Source: JANQIO01 sp965229625 (GTDB lineage Bacteria > Pseudomonadota > Gammaproteobacteria > Pseudomonadales > Halieaceae). From it: a DNA stretch of 64,000 nt. A program made the translations under genes and the position numbers. Shown here piece after piece: positions 6,608 to 15,817 of this stretch (the stretch's first letter is position 1; each line of letters opens with the position of its first letter). The notes beneath the pieces were generated by a model. That model ran no database searches. It was not told the DNA's origin and worked only from the letters and a program-made list of their open reading frames with translations. Location: assembly GCA_965229625.1 (NCBI GenBank), contig CBDDJJ010000001.1, forward strand, positions 992,001-1,056,000. The letters are read 5' to 3'.

Positions 6608-8923
6608 TTAGAACGTGGTACCCACCGTGAGTCCCATGGTCCGCGGTGTGCCGACGGCTGTCATATTCGGGTTTCCGCCGCTGATCACAAAAGACTGGCC
6701 ATAGCCGTAATCCAGGGCATAGCGCTCATCTGTCAGGTTCTGCACAAAGCCCGTAATGTACCAACGGTCCATGCTCAGGCCGATCGTAAGGTCCACCACG
6801 TCATAGCTATCGAGAATTGTCGTGTCGTCGTCATAGCCAATTGTCAGCGGCACAGCGGGCTCAACCACCGTGCGCTGCTCATCCACGTAACGGTAGGCAA
6901 CGCGCCCGAACAGATCGCCAAAGCTAGTGGTCATGGTGTACTGGGCAAACAGCGACGCCGTGAGGTCCGGCGCGTTAGGTAGCTGCGAGTCTTCCGCGAT
7001 ATTGGCGTCTGCCGCCGGGTCGGTAAACTCAGTGTCCTGAGCGGTGACAGTCAGGCCCAGCGACAGGTTCTCGGTGGGCAGGTAATTGAGCTCGATCTCC
7101 GCGCCGGTGATTTCCGCATCACCCCCCGAGGTCAGCACCGCGACGGCTTCTACCGTCACTGCAGGTACAAATATCTCGGTCTGCACGTCGCTCCACTCTG
7201 TGTAGTACAGCGCACCGTTCAGGGTCAGTCGCCCGTCCAGCCAGTTGGTCTTGGCGCCGAGTTCGTAATTGATCAGGTCATCGGAGTCGAAAGCCCGGAA
7301 ACGATCCGGGTCCGTGGTATCCGCCGCATTGAGGTTGGAACCGCCGGAACGGAAACCCTCGGCCACGTTGAAGTAATACAACTGGTCATCGGTTGCCTTC
7401 CAACTGATACCGGCCTTCATCAGTACATCGCTGTCGGTGGTTGAGCTGGTGGCTTCTGGCACCGTCAGGAAGGAAAACAGGCCGAAAGCTGCCTGATTGT
7501 CAGTGAACTCTACTTCCTCGTCGAAGTAGCGCCCGCCGACCGTCAACTCAAATCGCTCGGCGAACTCCCAGTTCACCTCGCCGTACACCGCGTACTGTTC
7601 GTAGGTCTCCGTGGCCGTGCGATTCAGGGTATCCAGGCCACTGGGCGGGGTCAGCTCACAGTTGAAGGTCGTAGGCGGGAACACAAAGTCACCAAGCCCA
7701 ATGAGGCCCAGGAAATCGTTCATATCCTGTGCCGCGGGGCTGTCATAGTAGGTGCAGATCTCGCGATCACGATCCCGGTAGAACGCGCCCAGGGTCCAAT
7801 CCAGCACTTCGTCACCCTGGGACACCAGGCGCACTTCCTGGGTGAAGGTCTCCGTGTAGTCGTTTGCCGCGATCACCTCGTTGTCGGAAAACCCGAACGG
7901 TGGCAGGCCGATAGCCGGCAGTATAATTTCGTCGATGGACAACGGCGTCTTGGTGGCAAAGTCACGTTCCTGCTCAAAGTAGGAGGTCACGGAGGTCAGC
8001 TCCGCAAACCCCAGGTCGTACTTCAGGGTCAGTGCATAGAGATCGATCTCGATTTCGTTGAACTCGTCCTCGAGCAGATCGGTTTCCAGATCTCCCAGGT
8101 TGTCCACCTCCTGGGGGAAGCCATCGTTCTCCTGCTGGTCGTGCATGGCCAGCAGCTCGACGCTGAAGTCCTCGTTGATTTGCGCCAACAGGGAGCCACG
8201 CAGAGACCAGCTATCGACATCATTCACCCCGTCTTCTCCGGTGGCCACATTGTCGATAAAGCCCTTGCGCTCCTCCGTGCTACCTACAATCCGTGCAGCA
8301 ATTCGGTCTTCGACGATGGGGATGTTCACCGCGCCGCGAACCCGGTACCCCAGGTCGGCATTGTCGATGCTGATGGCAGACGCTTCAGCCTTGGCTTCGA
8401 AGGCTGTCAGGTCGGGCTTGTTAAGCAGCACCTTGATGGCGCCACCCATGGCACCTTCACCGTAGAGCGTGCCCTGGGGGCCCTTCAGTACCTCAATGCG
8501 CTGCAGGTCATAGAGGTTGAGATCAGGCAGCGCACCGGCGCCCTGGATCGGCACATCATCGAGATAGAGACCGGTCGTGGATACGGTGGTGGCGAAGGCA
8601 TACTGGTCCTGTGCCACCGCACTCACTCCCCGCAAGCCGACCTTGACCGATCCATTGCCGTTGCGGGTAAAACCGATGCCACCAACGCCACTGATGTAAT
8701 CCTCAAATCCCACCTTGCCCAGCGCATCCATTTCGGCGCCTGATAGTGCGGTGATGGAGTTGGCGACGTCCTGGATGTTCTGGGTACGGCGCTGGGCGGT
8801 TACTAGGATTTCTTCCAGCACAAAGGCAGAGCCTTCGGCATCCTGTGCCAATACTGCTTGCGGACTGCTGATGCCCAGTGCGCATATAACCGTGGCCAAC
8901 GAGCCGTTTGTTATTTTTTTCAT
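6608..8923 (-). CDS. TonB-dependent outer-membrane receptor
   Basis: This 771-residue receptor has a signal peptide (about residues 1-26, ending AVLA), a TonB box directly after it (LEEILVTAQRR), the plug domain (IQDVANSITALSG, LDDVPIQG, EVLKGPQGTLYGEGAMGG) and a beta-barrel ending in the aromatic residue of VGTTF. It belongs to the large TonB-receptor group with an EEIxVTAxRR box that is common in marine gammaproteobacteria and sphingomonads. It is downstream of the type-B carboxylesterase (70-base gap, same strand) and is probably transcribed from that gene's regulated promoter. It presumably imports the cluster's substrate, which I infer to be an ester-containing hydrophobic compound. Confidence 0.95.
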   Translation of the reverse strand: MKKITNGSLATVICALGISSPQAVLAQDAEGSAFVLEEILVTAQRRTQNIQDVANSITALSGAEMDALGKVGFEDYISGVGGIGFTRNGNGSVKVGLRGVSAVAQDQYAFATTVSTTGLYLDDVPIQGAGALPDLNLYDLQRIEVLKGPQGTLYGEGAMGGAIKVLLNKPDLTAFEAKAEASAISIDNADLGYRVRGAVNIPIVEDRIAARIVGSTEERKGFIDNVATGEDGVNDVDSWSLRGSLLAQINEDFSVELLAMHDQQENDGFPQEVDNLGDLETDLLEDEFNEIEIDLYALTLKYDLGFAELTSVTSYFEQERDFATKTPLSIDEIILPAIGLPPFGFSDNEVIAANDYTETFTQEVRLVSQGDEVLDWTLGAFYRDRDREICTYYDSPAAQDMNDFLGLIGLGDFVFPPTTFNCELTPPSGLDTLNRTATETYEQYAVYGEVNWEFAERFELTVGGRYFDEEVEFTDNQAAFGLFSFLTVPEATSSTTDSDVLMKAGISWKATDDQLYYFNVAEGFRSGGSNLNAADTTDPDRFRAFDSDDLINYELGAKTNWLDGRLTLNGALYYTEWSDVQTEIFVPAVTVEAVAVLTSGGDAEITGAEIELNYLPTENLSLGLTVTAQDTEFTDPAADANIAEDSQLPNAPDLTASLFAQYTMTTSFGDLFGRVAYRYVDEQRTVVEPAVPLTIGYDDDTTILDSYDVVDLTIGLSMDRWYITGFVQNLTDERYALDYGYGQSFVISGGNPNMTAVGTPRTMGLTVGTTF
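6610..6642 (-). repeat. 33-nt repeat copy 2 (3' end of the TonB receptor gene)
   Basis: This is the intact counterpart of 5423-5455, covering the final codons and the stop of the TonB receptor. The two copies flank the esterase gene as direct repeats, with 1,154 bases between them. Confidence 0.6.
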
Positions 8924-8992
8924 CAGTGTTCCCTCCTCGGGAGTTGCGGTATCTGGTGTCCTGGCGTGGATGCCGAAGTCTTATTCCGGCGC

Positions 8993-10462
8993 TTACCCGG
9001 CTTCCACGCGGTAAATCGCCAACATATCTGCGTCCGGATTGGCGACCACATCGGGGTCATGTCGCAGGCGCAGGCAGGGGTGTGCGTCAGGCGTGTACTG
9101 AGGCCACTGCGGTAAACCCTGACCGTTGGGATCGCCCGTGCGTGCAAAGGCAACAATCGTGCTGGACCAATGCTCTGCGAGGCGCTGGTTAGCCTCAGTC
9201 GGGGGGTGAACAAAGAGCATGGGATGGCCTTCATCAAGCCACTTGAAGGTGAACGGCACGTCGGCAAAGTGGGCGATACCCAGCACGTGATCGGTGTCGA
9301 CCTCAAAGTTGTAAACCCAGCCGCCGGCGCCATGCTGTGCGGCTGACTGGGCGACACGCAGGGCACTGGCACGGAAGGTGTCATACCAGGCACGTGTCAT
9401 TTTCGCCAGCACCGCACCGGGCCCAAATTGTTGCTCCAGGAACGCCATGTAGGCCGCGCCATCATCGCGTCCCACCGAGGTCGCCAGGCCGTAGAGCATG
9501 GCGATGCCAATCTCCTCAGTGGGAACAAAGAGCGGGGCTAGCAGGGTCCCCTCATCCCGTGTGGTCCCAGCCATGATCGGTATGCCCGCAGCGCCGCCAT
9601 CCTTGATGGCCTCACAAGCGGGCCGGGTGATTACACTGCCGTCCACACCGGGGCCGGCGTAGAACATCGCAGTCTGCTGAAGCTGCGACAGCTCTGGCGC
9701 CGGCATCGCCATCAGCCGATCGAGGCAGGCCTCATCCGACTCGATACCCAGTACCGACTTGAGTGCCTCCAGTTGATCGAGGGCGGGCGCCAGTGTTTCT
9801 GCACCGCTGCAGACAATGGCCTTGTGGAACAGGCCTTCCGCCGCGGGGGCACCGAGCAGCGACAGGACCGAAGCCGCGCCGGCGCTCTCGCCGAAGATTG
9901 TGACGTTGTCCGGGTCACCACCGAACGCTGCAATGTTCTCGCTGACCCAGCGCAGTGCCGCTATCTGGTCCTGGATGCCGAGGTTGGAGCTGCCGATAAA
10001 CTCCTCGCCCATTTTCTCCAGGTTGAAGAAGCCGAAGATGCCCAGCCGATAGTTCACCGTGACCACCAACGCATTGCCGTCGCGAACCAGGGTCGATGGG
10101 TCGTACTCGTTGCCAGACCCGGACTGGAAGGCGCCACCGTGGATCCACACCATCACCGGCACTGGCTGGGCTGGCTCACCTGGGGCAAACACATTCAGGA
10201 ACAGGCAGTCCTCGCTTTCCTCGCCGTGCAGTTCCAGGCCCTCGTAGATCTCATCCACGAGGCCCACCTGGAAATTGCGATCGCCATAACGGCTGGCATC
10301 GATGGGCTGTGCAGACGGCGGCAGCGATCGGGGGGCGCGAAAGCGCAGGTCACCGACAGGCGCCTGGGCGTAGCGAATCCCAAGGTACTGATGGATTCCC
10401 TGCTCAGGGATGCCCCGGTACTCCCCGGCCGGGGCCGAGGCGGAAACGAAGGAGTGCGACAT
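8993..10462 (-). CDS. Carboxylesterase family type B
   Basis: A 489-residue type-B carboxylesterase (the acetylcholinesterase/para-nitrobenzyl esterase family) that hydrolyses carboxylic esters. Visible motifs are the oxyanion VMVWIHGGAF, the EDCLFLNVF signature, the nucleophile elbow FGESAGA and the histidine region GIAHFADVPF; the acid is likely in TTRDEGT. No signal peptide is seen. GGAGG precedes the ATG. The promoter carries the 40-bp AraC element at 10542-10581 and a -10 box at 10516-10521, so I expect control by the AraC protein at 13049. The TonB receptor follows 70 bases downstream. Confidence 0.95.
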   Translation of the reverse strand: MSHSFVSASAPAGEYRGIPEQGIHQYLGIRYAQAPVGDLRFRAPRSLPPSAQPIDASRYGDRNFQVGLVDEIYEGLELHGEESEDCLFLNVFAPGEPAQPVPVMVWIHGGAFQSGSGNEYDPSTLVRDGNALVVTVNYRLGIFGFFNLEKMGEEFIGSSNLGIQDQIAALRWVSENIAAFGGDPDNVTIFGESAGAASVLSLLGAPAAEGLFHKAIVCSGAETLAPALDQLEALKSVLGIESDEACLDRLMAMPAPELSQLQQTAMFYAGPGVDGSVITRPACEAIKDGGAAGIPIMAGTTRDEGTLLAPLFVPTEEIGIAMLYGLATSVGRDDGAAYMAFLEQQFGPGAVLAKMTRAWYDTFRASALRVAQSAAQHGAGGWVYNFEVDTDHVLGIAHFADVPFTFKWLDEGHPMLFVHPPTEANQRLAEHWSSTIVAFARTGDPNGQGLPQWPQYTPDAHPCLRLRHDPDVVANPDADMLAIYRVEAG

Positions 10463-10515
10463 GGTTCCTCCAGGTGCAGGCGCCGTTTAACGGCAGTCTG
10501 TTTGTTATGCGGAAA

Positions 10516-10581
10516 ATCTTAGGGCAAGAGTGTTCCGGTGATCGATTGCAGATCACGCCAGTGTCTTGATAGATCAGGCCA
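10516..10581 (-). promoter_or_regulatory. AraC-regulon promoter A (40-bp element plus -10 box) for the carboxylesterase
   Basis: On the gene strand the element at 10581-10542 runs from TGGCCT through ATCAAGACACTGGCGTGATC to TGCAATCGA. It matches element B at 36 of 40 positions and element C at 36 of 40. Exactly 23 bases after its ATCTGC core comes CCCTAAGAT, giving a -10 hexamer TAAGAT at 10521-10516. The same spacing occurs at B and C. There is no good -35 box, as expected for an activator-dependent promoter. The remaining gap to 10642 shows nothing else clear. Confidence 0.75.
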
Positions 10582-10641
10582 CAATAGCCTTATCGATCTA
10601 ACCACTACAGTGATACGATAGTTGTCTTGCATCGCCGCCGC

Positions 10642-11469
10642 CTAAGGGCCAACCTTGTTGGCAATATCTGAATAGCGTTCTGGAAACAGCCGACTCAGGC
10701 GTTCGCTGCGCACCGCATCCCGGCCCACCATAATCTTGCGTCTGCCCTGCTCGATGCCGTCAAGAATAATGACTGCCGCCTGTTCCGGCGGCAGCCCGTA
10801 GGCCTTAAAGGCTTCCGTGAAGCGCTCCTGTTCCTCTTCTGACAACGTGGCACCCACCACATTTCCGGCGTCACGGGCATTGCGCACAATGTCCGTCCCA
10901 ACGTGTCCGGGAAAGATCGTCGCGACAGCGACATTGCTCGGTTTCAGCTCCTGAGCCAGTACCTCGGTGAAGCCGCGTATGGCGTACTTGGAGGCGCAGT
11001 AAGCGCCCTGCCGAATCTTAGGGTACAGGCCAAACACACTCGAAACATTGGCAATCAGCGCTTCCGGTCTGGCCTTCAGGATCGTCAGGAATTCCTTGCT
11101 GCCATACACCATACCCATGAAGTTCACTGACATGACGCGCTCCAACTGCTCGTAGGACGTGTCCTTGATCTTGCCGGAGAAGGTGACTCCGGCATTGTTG
11201 ATTATTCCATCGACAGTCTCATGCTCTGCCAGTACGGCATCACGGAATGCCTTCCACTGCTCCAGCGAGGACACATCCAGCTCATGCACCGAGCTTTGCG
11301 CATCCACGTGTCGCACTTCAGCGCCCAGGGCCTCCGTTTCCAGCGCGCCCTGCAGGTCGCGATCGGCGATGGCGACTGATGCGCCACGTTTCAGCGCCTC
11401 AATGACCAATGCCCTGCCGATGCCGGAGGCGCCACCCGTAATCAACAGGGTTTTACTCGCAACATTCAT
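10642..11469 (-). CDS. SDR family oxidoreductase
   Basis: A 275-residue short-chain dehydrogenase with TGGASGIG at residues 10-17, NNAG near 92, the catalytic Ser in NVSSVFG and YCASK near 158-162. It starts 12 bases after the stop of the flavin monooxygenase and has AGGAG before its ATG, so the two form an operon. A likely role is interconversion of an alcohol and the ketone that the Baeyer-Villiger enzyme oxidises; this is inferred from context. The C-terminus (YSDIANKVGP) resembles SDRs annotated as acetoin or steroid dehydrogenases, but I cannot fix the substrate. Confidence 0.93.
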   Translation of the reverse strand: MNVASKTLLITGGASGIGRALVIEALKRGASVAIADRDLQGALETEALGAEVRHVDAQSSVHELDVSSLEQWKAFRDAVLAEHETVDGIINNAGVTFSGKIKDTSYEQLERVMSVNFMGMVYGSKEFLTILKARPEALIANVSSVFGLYPKIRQGAYCASKYAIRGFTEVLAQELKPSNVAVATIFPGHVGTDIVRNARDAGNVVGATLSEEEQERFTEAFKAYGLPPEQAAVIILDGIEQGRRKIMVGRDAVRSERLSRLFPERYSDIANKVGP

Positions 11470-11481
11470 GCCCGCGGTCTC

Positions 11482-12963
11482 CTACTGGTAAACCAGTGCA
11501 TCTTCGTTGAGATCAAAGGCCGGCATCTGGTCTTTCTCCGTGTAGTAATCCGGCGAGAAACGCCAGGGTTCGTAGTCACCGCTCTTGGGCATGCGATGAT
11601 GAGCGCGCTCGATGTAGCCGGGGTTGAATTCTTCGGCGTCGATCCAGCGATTTCTGCTCATGTTGGCGTCCTCGGGGCGCAGCTGCGGTGTTACCACCTG
11701 CCACTGGTTTTGATCCATGTAGTTGAGTAATCGACACAGGTAGTCGCCGACCAGGTCGACACGCATGGTCCAGCTAGTGCGCAAGTAGCCGAACATAAGG
11801 GCGAAGTTCGGGAACCCTGACAGCAAAACTCCCCGGTAGGTAAAGGAGTCGGAGGGCTCGATCCGCTCACCATCGATACTGTATGGCAGCCCACCCACCG
11901 ACACCGCGTTGAATCCGGTGGCGGTAATCACCACATCGGCCACCAGCTCTTCCCCGAACTGCAGGCGAATACCGGTTTCCGTAAAGTGCTCAATGTGGTC
12001 TGTGACGATGCTGGCCTTGCCATCGGACACTGCCTTGAATAAATCGGCGTCCGGTACGTAGGCCAGTCGCTGCTGCCAGGGGCGATAACTGGGCATGAAA
12101 TGTTGTTTGGTCAGCTCCTCGCCGACATGCTCGCGCACGACCTTCAACAACTCTTCCTTGATGTACTCCGGGTGTTCGGCGGCCGCGTACTGAATGTCTT
12201 TCTGGGTCTGCAGCAGGTCGCGGCGCACGATCTCATGAATCCAGGGCTCGGGAACGTCCAGCGCCCGCAGCCGGTCCGCCAGCTCGTTGCGGTTAGGTCC
12301 AGTCCAGAAATACGTGGGTGAACGCTGCAGCATGGTGACATGGGCACAGTCGTCGGCGATGTTGGGAATCAGGGTGGCAGCCGTCGCGCCGGAGCCAATT
12401 ACCACTACCCGCTTACCAGACAGGTCGACGCCCTCAGGCCAGGACTGTGGGTGGATTACCTCGCCCTGGTAGTCCGAGAAACCCGGCCAGTCGGGGGTGT
12501 AGCCCTGGTCGTGGTCGTAGTAGCCACCGGTCCAGATAAAGAAATCGCAGGTCATCAGGACCGTTTCGCCACCATCACCCTGCTCGACCTCCAGGGTCCA
12601 GCGCCGTTGTTCGCTGGACCAGTCCGCCGCCTTGATCTTGTGCTGGTAACGAATGCGATCTGCGAGCTGGTCTTCCTCGATGACTTCACCGAGATAATCC
12701 AGGATCAGGTCGCCGTCAGCGATGGGCGCTCCTGACCAGGGCTTGAAGCGGTAACCAAATGTGTAGAGATCGCTGTCGGAACGGATCCCCGGATAGGTAT
12801 GCGTATGCCAGGTACCGCCAAAGGTGGGCTTGGATTCAAGCAATACGAAGCGCTTGCCCGGACACTGTTCCTTCACGTGGTGGGCGATACCGAGAGCGGA
12901 TATACCGGCGCCCACCAGGACAAGATTGAAGTGCTCGACTGTGTTGCTCACGGCCAACTCCAT
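11482..12963 (-). CDS. Flavin-containing monooxygenase, Baeyer-Villiger type
   Basis: A 493-residue class B flavoprotein monooxygenase. It has the FAD-binding GAGISALG at residues 18-25, the NADPH-binding GSGATAAT near 187, and the Baeyer-Villiger fingerprint GEVIHPQSWP (GxxxHxxxWP; Tyr replaces the usual Phe two residues before it). It should insert oxygen next to a ketone, or oxidise N/S centres, using NADPH and O2. It is first in an operon with the SDR at 10642, under 40-bp element B. A close paralogue, frameshifted, lies at 48107-49626. No clear ribosome-binding site precedes the ATG and the predicted leader is very short. Confidence 0.93.
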   Translation of the reverse strand: MELAVSNTVEHFNLVLVGAGISALGIAHHVKEQCPGKRFVLLESKPTFGGTWHTHTYPGIRSDSDLYTFGYRFKPWSGAPIADGDLILDYLGEVIEEDQLADRIRYQHKIKAADWSSEQRRWTLEVEQGDGGETVLMTCDFFIWTGGYYDHDQGYTPDWPGFSDYQGEVIHPQSWPEGVDLSGKRVVVIGSGATAATLIPNIADDCAHVTMLQRSPTYFWTGPNRNELADRLRALDVPEPWIHEIVRRDLLQTQKDIQYAAAEHPEYIKEELLKVVREHVGEELTKQHFMPSYRPWQQRLAYVPDADLFKAVSDGKASIVTDHIEHFTETGIRLQFGEELVADVVITATGFNAVSVGGLPYSIDGERIEPSDSFTYRGVLLSGFPNFALMFGYLRTSWTMRVDLVGDYLCRLLNYMDQNQWQVVTPQLRPEDANMSRNRWIDAEEFNPGYIERAHHRMPKSGDYEPWRFSPDYYTEKDQMPAFDLNEDALVYQ

Positions 12964-12980
12964 TGCGTAGCGTGCCGGGA

Positions 12981-13046
12981 AGCTTAGGGTGGCGGACTCC
13001 GATGGGTCGATTGCAGATCACGCCAGTCTTTTGATAGGTTAGGCCA
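12981..13046. promoter_or_regulatory. AraC-regulon promoter B between the monooxygenase and araC genes
   Basis: The 40-bp element lies at 13007-13046. Read towards the monooxygenase (minus strand) it is followed, 23 bases after the ATCTGC core, by CCCTAAGCTT, with the -10 hexamer at 12986-12981 and a transcript start about ten bases before the ATG. The other end of the element stops two bases before the ATG of the divergent AraC gene (13049). Binding there would also be expected to affect expression of the regulator itself. Confidence 0.75.
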
Positions 13047-13048
13047 GC

Positions 13049-14140
13049 ATGGCGCAACCCAATAAATCTAAAACGCCAAAAATTGTTGCCAGTCACGACC
13101 TTGCAACGGGCCTGCGCACCATCGGTGGCCTGCTCGGCCAGCTGGAGTTGGTTGGCCTCGACCGTGAGGCGTCCATTGCCATCCTGCAGGGGGCGGGCCT
13201 CCCTGCTTCGGCTTATGACGACCCCAGCTTTCCTGTCTCACCGCGCCAGGACTTCGAGATTCTCAACGAGATTCGCAAGCACCTGTGGCCCGAGTATTCG
13301 ATGGAAGTGGCGCTGTTCGGCGTTATCCACCTCATGCGTATCCACATGTTCGGGCCGCTCGGCATGGCCTGGCAGACAGCACCCACCCTGTTGGAGGCCG
13401 TAAAGGTATCGATTACCTATCCACAGTTGAACTGGGGGCGCACGCGCGTGGTGATGTCCGCCTCTGATACCGCCGTTTGCATCGAGCATGAGCTCGAGAA
13501 AATCCCCGCACCCCTAAGCAGTCCAGAGGAAGTGGCCGCCACCTACAGGTACGCCCTGCTGCTGGATATCACTGGCACGGCGGCAATCATCCTCGACACT
13601 GTGTCTGATCGATCGCTGCTGCAGAAGATTCGCCTGCCCTTTGAGCGGCCGGATGACTGGTCCGCGATCGAGGGCCGGCTGCCTTTCAAGGTGGAGTTCG
13701 GCGCAGACACGGCGCAAACCTTGCTGAAACCGGATTTTCTCAGCCAGGCCCCCAAAAGCGCCCACCAATTGAGCTTCAAGCTCGCCATGCAATTGGTGGA
13801 AAAGGAGTCGGCAGCCCTGTCAGAGGAGGCGACCATGCGCGACGCCGTGGTGCGCTGGCTGTGGGCCTGCTCGCCGCCGCTGAAGAAATCCGAAATCGCA
13901 AAATTGCAGGGCATGTCGGAACGCAGCCTGACCCGGCAGCTTGCCGGGGAAGGCACCAGTTATAACGACCTGTTCGCGGAAGTGCAGTCACAGCGTGCCA
14001 GAAACCTGCTGGCAAACAGCAAGCTGTCGATCTCTGAAGTGGCTTACCGCATGGGGTACTCAGACCCGGCGGCATTCACGCGTGCTTTTACTCTGTGGCA
14101 GGGGATGACGCCGTCGTCCTGGCGGGCAGACCAGGTCTAG
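13049..14140 (+). CDS. AraC family regulator (arabinose-binding-like N-terminal domain), presumed regulon activator
   Basis: This 363-residue regulator has an N-terminal ligand domain of the kind seen in OruR/ArgR-type and other virulence- or lipid-linked AraC proteins (about residues 30-220). The C-terminal HTH domain includes MSERSLTRQLAGEGTSYNDL, SKLSISEVAYRMGYSDPAAF and TRAF. It is divergent from the monooxygenase-SDR operon and followed by the MFS gene. Three copies of a 40-bp element lie in front of the carboxylesterase, monooxygenase and MFS genes, so this protein is the natural candidate to bind them. It is paralogous to the protein at 49747. The ligand is unknown, presumably a substrate or intermediate of the cluster. 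Confidence 0.94.
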   Translation: MAQPNKSKTPKIVASHDLATGLRTIGGLLGQLELVGLDREASIAILQGAGLPASAYDDPSFPVSPRQDFEILNEIRKHLWPEYSMEVALFGVIHLMRIHMFGPLGMAWQTAPTLLEAVKVSITYPQLNWGRTRVVMSASDTAVCIEHELEKIPAPLSSPEEVAATYRYALLLDITGTAAIILDTVSDRSLLQKIRLPFERPDDWSAIEGRLPFKVEFGADTAQTLLKPDFLSQAPKSAHQLSFKLAMQLVEKESAALSEEATMRDAVVRWLWACSPPLKKSEIAKLQGMSERSLTRQLAGEGTSYNDLFAEVQSQRARNLLANSKLSISEVAYRMGYSDPAAFTRAFTLWQGMTPSSWRADQV

Positions 14141-14149
14141 CGGCCACTG

Positions 14150-14215
14150 TGGCCTGATGCATCAAGACACTGGCGTGATCTGCCATCGCTCCGGGCACCG
14201 CACGTGCCCTAGGCT
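14150..14215 (+). promoter_or_regulatory. AraC-regulon promoter C for the MFS transporter
   Basis: The element at 14150-14189 runs from TGGCCTGATGCATCAAGACA to TGCCATCGC in the direction of the MFS gene. The -10 hexamer TAGGCT at 14210-14215 sits at the same 26-base offset from the ATCTGC core as in A and B. The ATG lies 86 bases after the -10 box, so the leader is longer here. Confidence 0.72.
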
Positions 14216-14300
14216 TACCGTGTCATGGCGACATTCCACCTGTCGCATACCAGCATCCCGAGCGCCGGCTGGCGCATTACCACAATAACTGGAAGGTTTC

Positions 14301-15794
14301 ATGGCGCACTCGCCCACGGCATCAGCAGGTCATATTCCCCTGCTCACCAAAACCCTGTACGGCGCCGGCTCGATGGCCACCGGTGTAAAAGACACCGCAT
14401 TCAACGTTTTCCTGCTGTTCTATTACACCCAGGTCGTGGGACTGTCCGGTTCGCTGGCGGGGACCGCCATCTTCACTGCCCTGGTATTGGATGCCATCAG
14501 TGATCCGCTGGTCGGTTTCTGGTCCGATCGGCTGCAATCGCACTGGGGGCGACGCCATCCGTTCATCTATGCATCTGCCCTGCCGATGGGCATCGCCTTC
14601 TACTTCCTGTTCAATCCGCCAGCGGCCGAGAGCCAGTCCGTGCTGTTTGCCTGGATGCTGGTGTTCGCCGTGCTGGTGCGATTCTTCATGACTTTCTACG
14701 CGGTGCCGTCCAGCGCCCTGACGGCGGAGATGACGTCGGACTACGACGAGCGAACCTCCCTCTCGGGCTTTCGCGTGCTGCTGGGCTGGCTGGGTGGACT
14801 GGCTTTCGCCACGGTCGGCTACGTGGTGCTGTTTGCGCCCAACGAAACCTACGAAGACGGTCGGCTGGACCCGGCCGCTTACCAGGACTTCGCCCTGCTC
14901 GGTGCGGGCGTGATCGTCATCGCCATCCTCGTGTGCGCGCTGGGTACCCACCACCTGATTCCACGACTGAAACAGGTGGCAGAGAACGCCCAGGAATCTC
15001 TTGGCCTGCGCAATGACCTCTCCAACATGCTGCACAATCGCCCGTTCCTGGTGCTGGTCGCCATCATCTTTGTCACGGCCACTGCAATTGGTTTCACCGA
15101 CGTGATGGGCCTGTACATGTTTACCTACTTCTGGGGCCTCTCCACTGACCAGCTGGCGGTGCTGACTTTGGCGGCACTGCTCGGTACCATCGCCGCTTTC
15201 CTGGCAGCCCCGGTGCTGTCGAAGCGTTTCGACAAACGCCCAGTCGCGATGGCGTCAGCCGGCCTGGTCATGCTCTGCTATCCCGCCTGCATCGCCCTGC
15301 GGCTTGCTGGTGTGCTACCAGAGAACGGCGACCCTGCCATCCTGATGATCCTGTGTGGCAACGCCACCCTGACGGTGTTCGCCGCCGTCTCCATGACGAT
15401 TCTGTTCGCCTCGATGATTGCCGACACCATCGATAAGAACGAACTGGCAACCGGGCGCCGGCAGGAAGCCATCTACTCGTCCGCCTTCACCTTCTCCATG
15501 AAAGCAACGTCCGGGCTGGGTGGGTTTATCGCTGGCATTGCTCTGGACCTGGTGGGTTTCCCTACCGGGGCTGACACCGCGGAGATCAGTGCGGCAACCC
15601 AACAATCATTGGGGGCGGCAGTCGCAGGCATCATATTCACTTTCTGGTGCATTGCCCTGCTGACGCTACGGGCGTACAGGCTCACGCGTGAAGATCACGC
15701 TGCGATCCTTAGTGCGGTCACGCATCAACGGCAACTCGGCCGGAGCCCGGCATTCCCAGAAGCCGTTGCGGTATGCCCAGCCGGCGAACAGTAG
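14301..15794 (+). CDS. MFS transporter, glycoside-pentoside-hexuronide (GPH)-like
   Basis: A 497-residue, about 12-segment transporter. The N-terminal region (GVKDTAFNVFLLFYYTQVVG, DAISDPLVGFWSDR, then WGRRHPF) is characteristic of the GPH:cation symporter group. Such members in catabolic clusters often carry non-sugar substrates, including steroids and aromatics. GGAAGG precedes the ATG. It is under element C and thus in the regulon of the adjacent AraC protein. Its likely task is to carry the substrate that the TonB receptor brings into the periplasm across the inner membrane; this is inference from context. Confidence 0.92.
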   Translation: MAHSPTASAGHIPLLTKTLYGAGSMATGVKDTAFNVFLLFYYTQVVGLSGSLAGTAIFTALVLDAISDPLVGFWSDRLQSHWGRRHPFIYASALPMGIAFYFLFNPPAAESQSVLFAWMLVFAVLVRFFMTFYAVPSSALTAEMTSDYDERTSLSGFRVLLGWLGGLAFATVGYVVLFAPNETYEDGRLDPAAYQDFALLGAGVIVIAILVCALGTHHLIPRLKQVAENAQESLGLRNDLSNMLHNRPFLVLVAIIFVTATAIGFTDVMGLYMFTYFWGLSTDQLAVLTLAALLGTIAAFLAAPVLSKRFDKRPVAMASAGLVMLCYPACIALRLAGVLPENGDPAILMILCGNATLTVFAAVSMTILFASMIADTIDKNELATGRRQEAIYSSAFTFSMKATSGLGGFIAGIALDLVGFPTGADTAEISAATQQSLGAAVAGIIFTFWCIALLTLRAYRLTREDHAAILSAVTHQRQLGRSPAFPEAVAVCPAGEQ

Positions 15795-15817
15795 ACACTA
15801 CCGCGGCTAAAGCAGAT

